Source of the DNA: Tamarix chinensis
Lineage: Eukaryota > Streptophyta > Magnoliopsida > Caryophyllales > Tamaricaceae
Reading direction: 5' to 3'
NCBI GenBank assembly: GCA_030549775.1
Contig: CM060174.1
Coordinates: 7,569,391-7,633,390 of the forward strand
DNA: 64,000 nt
Position 1 is the first letter of the stretch, and each line of letters starts with the position of its first letter. The notes under the pieces were generated by a model. That model saw only the letters and a program-made list of their open reading frames with translations. It had not been told where the DNA came from and did not search any database. The position numbers and the translations under genes are program-made. Positions 38,074 to 50,218 of the stretch are shown here, piece after piece.

Positions 38074-38699
38074 CAAATATATCCAACATCTATAACCCAA
38101 AACACAAAAAAAAAATCAAAAGGCACACATCCAACACTTAGTTTACGGGGCATACATAAAATAATCAAAAACCTGAGTTTACTACATGTTGGTAACTTTA
38201 GTATCTAAATACTAAATAATTGACACTTTTATCCTCCTAGAAGATCAAAATGTAGTTGGCTTACCACATGTTGGTAGCTTTACTAACAAAACAAAATCTG
38301 TATAACTAAACCATTTTAAACTAGCTCTAATATCCGAAAGTTTTTACATTCTTGGATATGATAGTTACAAAAGTTTCTACAAAAGATAAGATATGATAGC
38401 TAAGGCAACATGGAATGAATAGATACAATCTACATTCTAACATTGTATGCAAGATGATCAATAAAAATTTGTTTCCGATCCCTTGCCTACCAAGCCTTAG
38501 GGGCTAACACTTTCCACAAAACATCAAAACATAAGCTTTGACATCAAAATATAAGCATCCACTTGATGCTAACCTACATAAATCACACAAACTAACAACA
38601 TATTATCCCACATTAAATATTGCTCTCGCCTCAACAAAGAAAAGACATTAGATGATACAAATATGTAATATACAATTATCCTATCCAAACTCACTATAT

Positions 38700-38737
38700 T
38701 ATTATTACTAGTATTATTATCGCCATTATTATTATCA

Positions 38738-38768
<31 letters not shown>

Positions 38769-38788
38769 GTTATTATTATTATTGTTAT
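38700..38788. repeat. Interrupted (TTA)n microsatellite
   Basis: TTA/ATT trinucleotides with occasional G or C interruptions, about 90 bp. Confidence 0.9.
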
Positions 38789-39059
38789 CCAACCCTAAAT
38801 TAATTTACACTTAATTATACATAATAATAAAATTTTAAATTAAGGTATCTAAATTAGGGTTAATATAAATGGAGTATTACATGTGGGTATTGATTTAATA
38901 CCAAACTAAAAATTAAGTTATTAAAAAAGTATATCACTATTTTGATGCTTAACAAAGAAAGTAAACTTGATTTTACTTGTACACACACACACACACACAT
39001 ATTGTGCTTCTTCTATTTTTAATTAATCTAAGTATTAAGATACAATAATAACATATAAA

Positions 39060-39720
39060 TTATATAAAATGACTTTAGGTTTCTAATTAAACTATTAATT
39101 TCATCTTATTAAACTAAGCTAGTCTTTCTATACTACAAATGAAACTACTCTAATTTCTAATTAAACTACTCCACTAGGTTTATGAAACTACGAAACTGCT
39201 CTATGAATGTAAGGCAATTTCTAGTTTCTGTCTATGAAACTAATCTAAGTTTATAATGAAACTACTAATTTCTATTAATAAAATCCACTCTAAGTTTATA
39301 ATGAAATTACTCATTTTGATCTGTAAGACTACTATAAGGTTCTAATGAAACTACTACTTTTAGCTTATGAAACTAGGTTAAGATTATAATAAAACTATAT
39401 GCTTTAGCTTATGAAACTATCAGTTCAGCTAATAAAATAACTTGTTTCAGCTTATAAAAGTATTCTAAGTTTCTAATGGAACTATACTTTAAGTTTCTAA
39501 TAACACTGCTCATTTAATATTATGAAACTAGTCATTATAGCATATTCATAATACTCTAAATTGCTAATTAAACTACTTGTCTCGCTTATTAAACTACTTA
39601 AAGTTATTGAGAAAAATACTCATTTTAGTTGATGAACCTAGTGTAATAGTTTTATAAACTACCATAATTGTTCTATGAAACTAATGGTTCTCAATTCTCA
39701 TTATAAGTAGTATTTTTCAC
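39060..39720. repeat. Degenerate GAAACTA minisatellite
   Basis: About 650 bp with recurring AATGAAACTACT, TTTAGCTTATGAAACTA and CTAAGTTTATAATGAAAC motifs at irregular 20-60 bp spacing. GAAACTA or a one-base variant occurs well over a dozen times. It lies in the interior of the hAT-like element. Confidence 0.65.
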
Positions 39721-41220
39721 TAAATACACCCCCATATTTATTCTTATCAAACATGTATGACACTACTCGAGTTTACCAACTTAAGTGATATATTCTTATC
39801 ATCTATTTAACTTGGGAATGTCAAGGTATTATCAATGCTTGTAAAGCCAACATCATAATCAAATTTATCAAATATTAGAACATACTTGTAATGATATATA
39901 TGTGAATAACTATTGTCAATATGTTTGTAATGATGAAGATCTCTAAAGGAAAATTCACAAATATGAAAAAGATTAATCAAATTCAACTCATTACCAAAGT
40001 GAGTTCATAAAAACATTGAAGAATTGGAGATAATAGGAAGGAACATCCTCCACTATAAATCTTTCTCAACTCAAGCTATGGACTAATATTGAAGATAGAT
40101 ATTTTATTCAAGCATCATTGGTATTATTTTACTCACACAACATTGTTCAAAAAGAGACGAAGAGAAGAGAGAAGAAAAACCAATGGCATGTAACCTTCAT
40201 TAACTAAATTGAGTGCATAAATCTGCCAATTATTAAATGGCATAAGAAGAACAAAGCTTTAATATATAACTTGGGTTGAACCAAATACATACGATTTCTT
40301 TCAACCCTAGGCTAAACCAAATATAAAATATATAACTTCAATCCTATGCAATAGAAATTGGTAAGGAGCATTTTAGCTTATAGAAGAACAATATAATACA
40401 TAGTCCAACTAAACAGTTGAAACCAACTGAATACACTAACCTAAAATAATAAGCTTGAATTATCAATTATCCCAACTAATTAATAATACAATATGATATT
40501 TGAGTTAAAAACTAATTATTACAATATTAAGCCTAGTGACTATAGAATATGCCCTATGGGCCACAAGTAATATGATATCCAACACATTTCGATTGATCAA
40601 GTCCACCAAAATTTCCAACAAAGTCTTCAAGTCCACAATCTAGTGACCAAAACCCAAATAGAAACTATGATATGAACCAATTGTCGTTGTAGCTCAAAAC
40701 GAATATTATATAATCATAGTCTATTCAGTTATTCAAAATGTAATTATCAATAATACTAATTCTAATATTTAAAATATTTGAAACAATTATGTAAAAGTAT
40801 ATATGTAAAAAAATAAAGATTACATCATAAGTAAAATCCAATCAAACAAGGAAAATATTTTATTAATTCCATTATAAGTATACATAAATAACAATTTGTA
40901 GCCTTAAACACTATATGTTAGTATCTGTACCTTGCAATATAACACCTACAACATCATAGGCATGTAGGGAAAATCTAAAGTGATGATGTTAATTATTTAT
41001 TATAAAAATTAAAGATTAATGTTTATTATTACATCAACTATGTTAAATAGTAAGAAGTCAATATTAGTTAGTCCTTTATCAATAATAGTCATTATTACTT
41101 ACTTTATTTGATTTAGCTTAATATGATCAAATCAAAATATAGAAAAAGAATAATGTGTTGTTATTATTATTTTTTCCATTATTGATATTCATTAGTTACT
41201 ACTACTATTGTTATCTTTTT
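39721..41220. other. AT-rich interior of the hAT-like element
   Basis: No gene or repeat recognised. Both strands are dense with stops. It may be DNA captured by, or eroded within, the element. Confidence 0.4.
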
Positions 41221-41224
41221 TTTT

Positions 41225-41226
<2 letters not shown>

Positions 41227-41268
<42 letters not shown>
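41227..41268. repeat. (ATT)n microsatellite
   Basis: About a dozen ATT units in a nearly pure run. Confidence 0.95.
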
Positions 41269-41270
<2 letters not shown>

Positions 41271-41729
41271 ATCTACTAAAATTATGTTGATATGATGTGA
41301 TCAATCTATTTAAAAAATAATATGAGAAGTACAACCTTAGAAGTCTTCATTTTTTAATAATTATTAATGTTTATTGTAAGTTAATATTATGTAAGGACCG
41401 TGCAAGATATAAATATAACATACACTTGAAATAATATTTAAACTCAATATGATATGACCAAGCTAATAATGGAGTTGAATTATAAGTTATACCTTAACAT
41501 AAAAAGAAAAGTGATCTAATTTGAAAACTTTTAAATTTGAAACATCAAATACATCTCCAAAGATGAAATAATGACAAAATATTCTAAGGCCCCAAAACAA
41601 TCTATATAATAATTCGCTTTTAATTGAATAAGATAAATTGAAATAAACAACCTCAAAATAATTAGCCTTTAATAACATCTTAGAATTAAAAAAATAACAC
41701 AAGCATGACTCAAAACTAGAATGACCCAA

Positions 41730-42010
41730 ATTCGATCCAAACTCGACCCAAAAATATAATAATTCAAATTCACACGAGTCCGATCCGAACCCAAACTGAA
41801 ATTAAAATAACCCAAATTTATCCGAATCTAAGTCTATCATATCTCAACCCAACCCAATCCGAAAACTTAGAATGACTTGAGATTATCCAATATCGAGTTG
41901 ATCCGAATCAAATCCGACCCGATTCGACCCGATAAAATGATCCGAAATTATTCAAAACCGATATGATCCAGTTATCATTTAACCCGATCCGATAGTGACC
42001 TGAACGACCC
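41730..42010. repeat. Right subterminal CCGA-rich repeats of the hAT-like element
   Basis: Dense GATCCGA, CCGACCCGA and AACCCGATCCGA motifs running into the terminal CACCTATTAACAGCTCTA. They match the left-end motifs at 37150-37440. Confidence 0.65.
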
Positions 42011-42035
42011 ACCTATTAACAGCTCTAGATATGAA

Positions 42036-42787
42036 GGGGAAAAAAATTGAGACTTCTAGTGCGATACCTGACATTCTTAGGCCACCATAGGTTGCTTCTG
42101 GTCAGAATCACAAGCCGACAACAAGAATGGAGAGAGAATATGGAGGAGGCGAGGGGTCAAGGCGCTGATGGCACTGAGAAGATTCCAAGGATCTAGACTT
42201 GGGGCGTCAGTTGGGCTTGGGACTCATGGGAGGGAGAAAATGTAGAAGGAAGAAACCTTACGCATTCAAAGTTTTTCTTTATCTTAACAACGTACGTGTC
42301 ACCGTGTTTTCTATTTGTTTATTCCAGACTTCCAATTGTATGTTAGGAAACTATACTTTTCATTGACAAAAATGCCGAACTTTTTAATAGTGGCTTTAAA
42401 TCGTTACCAGTATACTTTTTGCAACGATAAATTATGTGATTAAAAATATTAATAAAATTTTTTTCATTAATTAAAAGAGATAGTCTATAATGTTCGAAAT
42501 CTGATGAGATAGGAACTCTTTTCTGTAATTTTTATGTTTATCTATTGTGTAGCATCAATTATAAAAAACAAAATGTTGTTAAAAATATAACATTTTTGGC
42601 GGCCACTTTTGATTGTTATTAATATTAAACTTCATCTTTGGTAATCATTAAATGATTATTAAATAGTCAAATTATTATTATATTTAATATTAGTTTTGAG
42701 AATATTTTGACAATAAAAATATATTTAGTAATAATGACTCTTAGTTGCTGCTAAAATACACTACTGAAAATAAGATTTCTACTAGTG
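42036..42787. mobile_element. Possible right end of a decayed CACTA element
   Basis: The segment ends GATTTCTACTAGTG (42774-42787), whose reverse complement CACTAGTAGAAATC is a typical CACTA terminus. A 29-bp stretch, 42759-42787, begins CACTACTGAAAATAAG and ends with that terminus, so it is itself an imperfect inverted repeat. To its left, motifs such as GTTATTAATATTAAAC could be worn subterminal repeats. No left end or duplication was found. Bases 42036-42300 are more G/C-rich and unassigned. Confidence 0.3.
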
Positions 42788-43914
42788 ATTTGTGTAGCCT
42801 TCTTAAACTTCGACTCGAGTCACGCCCAAGGAGACGTGGGCACTCTCTTTGATCATGAAAATCACTAATAAGCAGACAAGAATAAAAATACACATGGGCA
42901 TCTCTTCAGTCTCCGCCGTGTAAGGGAACTTTACGAGCATTTGCTTGAGTATATGTATGGACTAGTTTACATATCCTAAGCCGACGACGTACCGGAAAAC
43001 ATGCACAGAGTTGCTGCTCTGTCACACATGATCAAAAGCGAAGGTCGCATCTAAATAATTTACAAATCCTAATCCGTCAACATGTAGGCCGCCCCAGTGA
43101 AAAGCCCTTACGAAAATTTGAAGGAAACTCCAGTTGATGGAAAATTGGCAATAGCTACATCGCCTGACATGATATGGCTCCTACTCTCTAGCTAGTAGCT
43201 AGGTCATCGAAGGAAGGAAAGGATTATGGTTTTACTCATTTATAAAGGACATATGTGGATTGACGGCAAGGTAGCACAGTGATAAGTAGCTAGTTGGTGG
43301 AAAAAGAAATACTGTACAAGATATCTAAATAAAAACTGAGTTCATACTTCCACCACCTGTCTTCTCTCTCTCTCTCTCTACCCCTTCCCTCCCTCCTAGT
43401 TTCACTTCCTTGCCGTGTCCCGCATCACCTTTGCTTATCTTGTTCACTGTTCTTGGAAAGCGTCGAAGGCTTCTATTCCATTACAATCTTTCAGCTGCAA
43501 AATTAAGTTTCATCAATTGTCAACGTACATGCTGCTTTGTCTTCCCTTGTCCATTGTTTTTTTTCCTGCTTATTTTTCATTTAAATATTTGTTGGTGTTC
43601 TTCCTATTGTGGATAATTAGCTGTAAGTCATTAGTCTTTTAGATGGCGACCTTTACTATAATTAGCAATTTAGCATAAGTGAATGACCTTCACTTTGGTT
43701 GTTGATTTCTTATGGGTGTTGTGATGTTAAGAGGCAATTTATTTTAGTTGCCATCCTTTCTCTTTTTCTGGGATTTTTTTTTAACAAAAAGTAAACCTAC
43801 TATTGGATGTAGTTTTATTTTTCATTTGTGGTTTATGGCTCAATTTTATTCCTCACATGGTGGATTTTCCTAGAATGATATAAAAATATATAAAAACGAG
43901 AACACACTACAAGA
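42788..43914 (+). other. Complex, unique-looking DNA with promoter-like features
   Basis: This kilobase has balanced composition, unlike its neighbours. TATAAAGG at 43241-43248 is followed 120 bp later by a CT-rich stretch (43355-43400) that would suit a plant 5' leader. Two overlapping open frames begin at 43410 and 43415 (68 and 75 codons). Both are hydrophobic and Cys/Phe-rich, and neither resembles a known protein. It may be the decayed or alternative 5' end of a gene or noncoding transcript; no splice structure can be supported. Confidence 0.3.
43363..43380 (+). repeat. (CT)n run
   Basis: Eight or nine CT dinucleotides within a longer pyrimidine-rich patch. Confidence 0.9.
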
Positions 43915-43922
43915 TATATAGT

Positions 43923-44225
43923 CAAATAGGACAATTTTAGAATATTAAATAGGGTAATTATAAAATTGTCCTATTATAGATAATCACGTAGGGCAATTTA
44001 AATTTTTCCTAATTGATTCTAACAAATGGGGCAATATAAAATATCCCCCATTTAATCCAATCTAATAGGGCAATAAATTAAAATTCTCCTATTTGATTAT
44101 ATTAAATAGTACAATACTAAAATTCCTCCATTTATTCTTAACAAATAAGGCAATAATTTTTTTCCCCTATTTAACACAACCTAATAGGGCAATATATTAA
44201 AATACCCCTATTTAACACTATAAAT
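43923..44225. repeat. Subterminal AATAGGGCAAT hairpins
   Basis: Six or so units with AATAGGGCAAT-like left arms and TTCTCCTATTT or TACCCCTATTT right arms, for example 44023-44074, 44083-44113 and 44191-44215. Spacing within and between units is 25-50 bp. Confidence 0.65.
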
Positions 44226-44327
44226 TATGATTAATATTATCTTAATAATACATTATAATTATTCAATTCATATATCTTTTTATACAAATTATCCATTCAA
44301 TTAATTAAAAGATACTTAAATATTAAT

Positions 44328-44330
<3 letters not shown>

Positions 44331-44378
<48 letters not shown>
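44331..44378. repeat. (TA)n microsatellite
   Basis: About 24 uninterrupted TA units. Confidence 0.98.
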
Positions 44379-44379
<1 letters not shown>

Positions 44380-44439
44380 ATTTTAAACATTATTCCCTAC
44401 CTCACTTTATCTTTCTTCCTTTCTCTCTCTGTCGTTCAT

Positions 44440-44722
44440 TTCTGATTTCTAAATCCCTCAACCTTTAGTCCTCTATTCCCTGCCTTCTCCCCTTCGACCG
44501 AAGCCATCGGCGCACCAGAGCAGGACCAATTTCTGCTAGCAACAACACAGCATATTAGTGAATTGTTGGTTACCAATGGCGCCAACAGCAGCGGCAACGA
44601 GCAACCACCACTAGGCAACCGCAAAACTAGCGCCACCCCGAACCACACAATCGAGCAGATTAGCACCGCCCGCGCGGCAGAGGACAACATCAAGCAGCAA
44701 CACGAGCCATTCTCCATCTCAG
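44440..44722 (+). other. Open leader segment of the second CACTA element
   Basis: On the plus strand the frame is open from just after a TGA at 44439 to the splice donor at 44722. It gives about 94 residues rich in Asn, Gln, Ser and Pro, with no ATG. The minus strand also has an open frame from ATG at 44717, but its composition is simply the mirror of the plus-strand bias. I take it as untranslated leader or a first exon; the function is unknown. Confidence 0.3.
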
Positions 44723-44730
44723 GTGAGTAC

Positions 44731-47535
44731 TAATTCAACTTCCTACTATTTTTTTACCTTCTCGTTGCTGATTGACATGGAGATCCGAGGTGAGGTGGAA
44801 TTAAATTCTTCAGTTGTGTGACGCCGTTTCTGACCTTCTGACCTTATGTGCTTCAACTATCTGGTTTGTATCGAGCTATACCATCCGACCTCAGGCATTT
44901 ATATCAGTCATTAATAGTTGGGGTGCCTGTATTGTGCCGTCGATTCTGTCGGTGCCTTCAGTTCACTTCTCCATTTTGCTTTCGTATTTTCTTAGTCATC
45001 GTATTTTCTTTTTAAAATTATTTAAGCTAAATTTGCTTTCATCATGATTAGGGGTGCGGAGAACTTTGGTATGGAAAAATGTAATCCCATATTTAAAAAA
45101 TCTGAAGAAAATAATAATATTCATTTGCAACTGCATTTGAATATCCAATTCTATTTTTTGTTGAATTATGTAAAGCTGGTACTAACGTTCAATTCCCTCA
45201 GATATTCCAAATATAAATATACGACACGTACTAACGTTCAATTCCAGATAACCTCCGACGTGCGGAGGTAATTATATATATACATTTAGCCAATGTACTA
45301 TGGATTGGCTGATCTTGATTATCGTGCGACAAGGCAATACTGTAAGTTGATCATGTTGTTTAGAAAGTGTAAATCAATGATGACATTGCTACAAGTGTAC
45401 GTATACAATGAGAATATTTATGTAAACAGCCTTCAAGTGGAGAAAATATTCCATCAGATATTCCTTCTAGTCTGTCCTGCCAGTATGGAATGAACTACTG
45501 CAGGGAAGTTGGATCGGGTTGCCTGTGAAAATCTGTTTTATTTGGACTCCTATACCATGCTAGGGCATGCATCAATTTTTTATTTTCAAGCCAGAGAACA
45601 TAGGTTATATTGTTCCCTTTTCTAAGTTAATCGGAGAAATATAGTGTACTTTTGGTGTTCATTTCAACAACATATGTTGCATATCTTTAGTCCATTTCTG
45701 CATTTTCAGGGTTGGTAAATCCAAAGAACCATATAAAGATGGAGTATGCACAATTCATGGAATTTTGATTGGTTGGTAATGAGAGTGAATACACTCGTTT
45801 GTAGATTGGGTATGGTAATGGAGAAAGCATTCTCATATTCATATTAGTGTTTATTTCATATTAGAGTAATATACAAATGATTTGTCACTGCCAAAACCCA
45901 AGATTTTTTATATTTTCTTGATCTCAAACCAATTGTTATTCAATCTAGTCTTCGGTCCTTAAAATTTAAAATTTTGGATATCCATTCTAGTCTAGGCGAG
46001 CCCCATCAGAACAAGTTCTAGATTGGTGCTCGTCCCTCGTAACATAAGATTATTTCGTGCATATAATTTTTTTTAATATAAATATATTATCATCATCATG
46101 ATGTCAACTTATATATATCAATTTTCTAAAATAAAGTATGAAATTATAAACCTAAATAAATAATAGATCTACAGAGTTATATAAGTATTAAAAGTACATT
46201 AGTGGTGACCCAAAATCTCTTTATGATTATGAGTTATATGACAATGTAGGAAAAGAGAAAAGATAAATAATAGTTTGAAAAATATATATTATAAAAAAAT
46301 TCAGTATTCTCATATTATAATATAGATGATGTACGGGAAATCATGGCTATTTACTTTTTATATATAAAGAATATTGCATGATATAATATACTAAAAAGAT
46401 ACATACATATATGCATATAAACTATCACGCGCAACACACATGATGAGGATGACATAAAAACTTCTCTTAAAATGAAAACATGAAAATATATATTCATTTA
46501 AGACCTATCTTAAGATAAAGATGAGGCTTGGTCGATAAAAGAGCTCGAGGCTCGAGCAACACAAAAGCCCAAAAACAACTTCTCTCACGTTCCACTCCCA
46601 CCATAATTATGTAGTGAGAAAGAGAAATATATCCCAGGATACTCATGTAAAACCCCCTTGATGTAGGAACTAAGGAGATCGACATTTACAATAGTATAAT
46701 AAAAAAAAATGCGGAAACTTTGTAAATACTTGGAAAATCAGAAATATGCATTTTGGTGGGTTTATGTCAAAGGTATTAGCTCGCAATAAAGGGAAGCTTA
46801 TAATAACACATTGCGCCTACGTAAATAAGGAACATGGCGTCAAGGGTTCAAATCCCTCGCCTACAATCAACCCAAACGGGACAAAAAATTTATTTGAAGA
46901 TAATTAAATATATATTCACCACCACCGCCACCCCTATTGTTATCACCAAAGTCGTCACTGCCACCGCTATCATTAACATATTGCCAATGTATAATATCTC
47001 GTTCTCTCATATTCTAACTAGCATATGTGATTGGAATAGTAAAAAGTATCCTAAAAATATATATTATATTACCAAATTCCACTCTATCTATGTTTATCAT
47101 AAATATTTTATCGATTATTTTCTCGTCACTAAAAAATATATTTTATTATAATTCTTCTGATTTTTGTGTTTTTCTCTTTTAAACCCATTCAAAATTTATG
47201 AACTGACCTAGTGATATTTTTGAGTTCATCTATTCATCGTATTCCTTCATGTTTAACCCAATTCTTTTGAATTGTTAAATCACAGAAGGAAAAAAAAATT
47301 ATACAATTAGACGATTTTATCCCTTTTGCCATGTGTAAGCCGTTGATCATTAAATAAGTTTCGAGCCAAATATTTATATATATTTACATTCCTAAAAATA
47401 TTGTGTATCAATACATGGTAATTTGAAACCCCCCCATTATTCGTGTTGTACATTTGCCAAAAAAAAATGCATTTCCTTGACTTATCCATTTTTGCTATTT
47501 TCACTTATTTTTCATTTGTCAAGCTCCAAACCAAC
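44731..47535. other. Intergenic DNA, nothing recognised
   Basis: Possibly the interior of the truncated CACTA element at first (44731-45500). A small palindrome CCTCCGACGTGCGGAGG lies at 45250-45266. Frames at 44814-45493 are short and unrecognised. A tRNA-like B box occurs near 46845 but no tRNA folds. Otherwise the DNA is AT-rich and featureless. Confidence 0.4.
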
Positions 47536-50218
47536 TCTAATACCCAATATTTTTATATATTTGAATTTTTAAAATTATTTCACACCTTTCCATAAATTTT
47601 AATTATTTTTAAAATTAAATTGATATTTTTTTCCAATAAGTACCCATTATTGAACTTTCTTGCAAGTTAATTAATCAAAATAAATTATAGAAAATCATCA
47701 AACCATTATTTTAATCCTAACTAGTCTTCTAACCAAACCAAATCAAAATTTTAACTTGGTTACCTTTCATCCAATCAAAAAGTGTAACAAGTACCATAAT
47801 TATGGTTTTATGATATTTCTTTTATACATTCAGTCATAACCTAACCTTTCTCTTACACCCATAATCCTAGCACTCAAGTGAGGTTAAAGTCAAATCAAAA
47901 ACTCACTCCACACTTATCCCTATCATATTTCATTCTTACCAAATCGTGAATTGCATTGCAAAACACATAATATCACAAAATTTCAACTCATTCTCTCTTT
48001 CTAGTTATTCTCTTCCTTTGTTTTTTATTTCATTTAAAATATTACATTGCAAACTACAAATCTATACCATTTATATCCTAACATTTGATAAAAGAATAAT
48101 TTGTATGATTTCTATATGTTCTTATAACTATTGGAAATGTGATAAATATTCAATGGAGTCGTGTTGAATGTACAGTAGAGTCATGGTGCATATTTGTAGA
48201 TTCAAGTAGTTTAGGTCTTATCCTTGTTATATTATATAAATTCCCATTTTTTAAAATTTATCTAGGTATGTCTTTGTATGTATTATAGGCTATAGAAGCT
48301 AGATTATGAATTTTGGAGCATTTAAAGATGAAATGATTTTTTTAGGTTTTAGACATATTTGGACATGGGTATATTGGGCATTAAAAATTATTTTGAAAGT
48401 TTCAAGTTTACCATTATCTTTATTGGTTATTTTACATAAAATTTGGTATATGATATGTATGGATTTAATGTTGTTTAGAGAAAGTTATGAATTTTAGAAG
48501 TTTAAGGTAATTTTTGGCGAATAAAGATATTTTGGTCATTACACGTAAATTCTATAAATTTTAAAACCTAAGTGAATATTATATTAATAAAATAATTTAA
48601 AATGGATACCTTTCATACTTTGGTGACATTTGATTAGTAGACCTAGAGACATTAATTAAAATAATTAATTAAGCAAGAAAAGGAAAAGAGAAAGATATAT
48701 TTTGGGTATATTGAGTAATTTTAGGATTTAATACTTGGTATCCAAATTTATATTTCATCATAAGAGAATAATTACTTAATTATAATCTATTTAGCATGAA
48801 ATAAACCTCTCTTAATATTAAGGTAATTTAGTTACCGTTAAAGATATTGTAGTCATTTTATGTGCCTTTAGACTAGTTATTTGATTTGGCCTTATAAGTG
48901 AACCCTTGGTTGACTTAGATGTTAGCTATGGAACCTTGTCTCGAATAATTGGAGCTACTGCACATTGAGATCTAATTTTATTAAGTCTTTCATGGCATGG
49001 AACTTAGACTTTAATAACTTAATAATTTATTTGGGCTTTAATACCTCAATAATCTTCCTTGGGTTTGAATTCTTCATGTATTCAATTGGGTTTTAATGGC
49101 ATGTTAGTGGCCTCTTTGATCTAAATGGTTTGTATCTTGATTCCTCTATGGATCAAGTGTGCGTATAATATCAAATTTTAATAAAATAATTGGTTTATAT
49201 TCATAAAAGTTATTGAGTGATATTCTATGGATCATTATTCTTATTTGACCTAAATCTTTGATAAAATATTTATCACTTAAAATGAAATATTTGAGTCGGG
49301 AATTGTACCATTCCTGTATTTTCTATTATGTGATATCAGGTTCCTTGCAAGGTATGGGAGACCCTCTTCTACTCTATAGGTATCTCAATATATTTTAGCC
49401 TTATAATAAGTATGCATATTTAAGTGATTAGGTGTCACATTATTGGTGGTGTTGTTATGATCTAGGCTGGTCAAATAGGACTAATACTTTTTGTGTACTA
49501 GATTAGTTATTATGGTTTCTTTGAGTCTCCGTCCTCAAGTTAATATAATATATTGATTGTGATCATGATAATAAAATATAATAATCAATGAATTTTAACT
49601 ACCCATACATTCATATAATATTATTTTATAATTGATTGTTGAGTTTTCTTCTTCTCGATTAACATATATATGTAAGCATGCTATCATGTTGTTATTGCAT
49701 GTTCAATTGCTTTCTTCACATGAGCATCTTGCATGATGCTATCTTTTTAGGATAATTGTGTTACTTAGTATAAGATGCATATTGTTACTAACATTGTGTC
49801 ATAGGTATTTAAGGATGATCATGTTGACTTTGAGGAGGTTTCTCAGTGGAGTGATGTGAGTTTATACCCTTAGGGCATAGGTTATATCTATCGAAGGTCG
49901 CACATGTTATATGCCCTATATTTTAGATATCTCTTTCAGACTCTTCATCCCTTTTTTCCCTCTTCTCTCTTTTTATATATTGTATTATTTAAAGTATGCA
50001 CTTTGTACTCTATTCTTATATTTTATTTATTAAAGTATTATGTTATTTATATCTATTTCCATAAGTTTTGATTTATTTTTCATAATATTTTAGCCTTGTA
50101 CTTAGTGTGAGAAAGGTATAGACTAGACTCCTGCTAAGTGTGATGGCAATACTTGCTATAATATGTTAATATTTCTGCTTAAAATAAAATTTTTAGTAGT
50201 AAATTTTGGGATGTTGTA
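47536..50218 (+). mobile_element. Worn LTR-like element of the same family
   Basis: The right end shows the family signature CTGCTAAGTGTGATGGCAATAC (50132-50153), followed about 65 bp later by TTTTGGGATGTTGTA (ending 50218), which corresponds to GGGGTGTTACA. A candidate left end is TCTAATACCCAATATTTT at 47536. The flanking 5-mers (CCAAC, TAATA) do not match, so the left end is uncertain. The interior is AT-rich without genes. Confidence 0.35.

Larger units (their letters stand above)
37134..42027. mobile_element. hAT-like non-autonomous element, 4.9 kb
   Basis: The left end is TAGAGCCGG and the right end CAGCTCTA, giving inverted ends TAGAGC(C/T)G. The 8 bases before are GTTATGAA (37126-37133) and after are GATATGAA (42028-42035), matching at 7 of 8; 8-bp duplications are characteristic of hAT transposons. 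The outer 300 bp at each end are rich in CCGACC, GATCCGA and AACCCGA motifs, a pattern common in non-autonomous hAT ends. The interior is AT-rich, with microsatellites and a degenerate minisatellite, and contains no frame resembling a hAT transposase. The short inverted ends and one mismatch in the duplication leave some doubt. Confidence 0.6.
43915..44730 (+). mobile_element. Left end of a second CACTA element
   Basis: CACTACAAGATATATAG at 43915 matches the usual CACTA terminus. It is followed from 43923 to 44225 by an array of palindromic units with arms AAATAGGGCAATA and TTCCCCTATTTAA, and then a G/C-richer leader at 44400-44722 ending in a strong splice donor (ATCTCAG|GTGAGTAC). This is the same order as in the CACTA element at 10817: terminus, hairpin array, leader. 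The hairpin sequence is unrelated. I cannot find the other end, so the copy is truncated or rearranged. Confidence 0.5.

Noticed and set aside
37899..38168. Frame encoding a long Ile run
   Set aside because: Translation of the ATA/AAT microsatellite.
43410..43642. Two overlapping short hydrophobic frames with nearby ATGs
   Set aside because: They overlap in different frames and resemble no protein; kept only as part of an unassigned region.
46776..46866. tRNA-like A box (TTAGCTCGCAATAAAGG) and B box (GGTTCAAATCC)
   Set aside because: The acceptor stem does not pair and no cloverleaf can be drawn. At most a worn SINE fragment; no tail or duplication was found.
47536..50218. Exact boundaries and target duplication for the worn LTR-like element
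   Set aside because: The flanking 5-mers differ (CCAAC and TAATA), so only the 3' end is supported.
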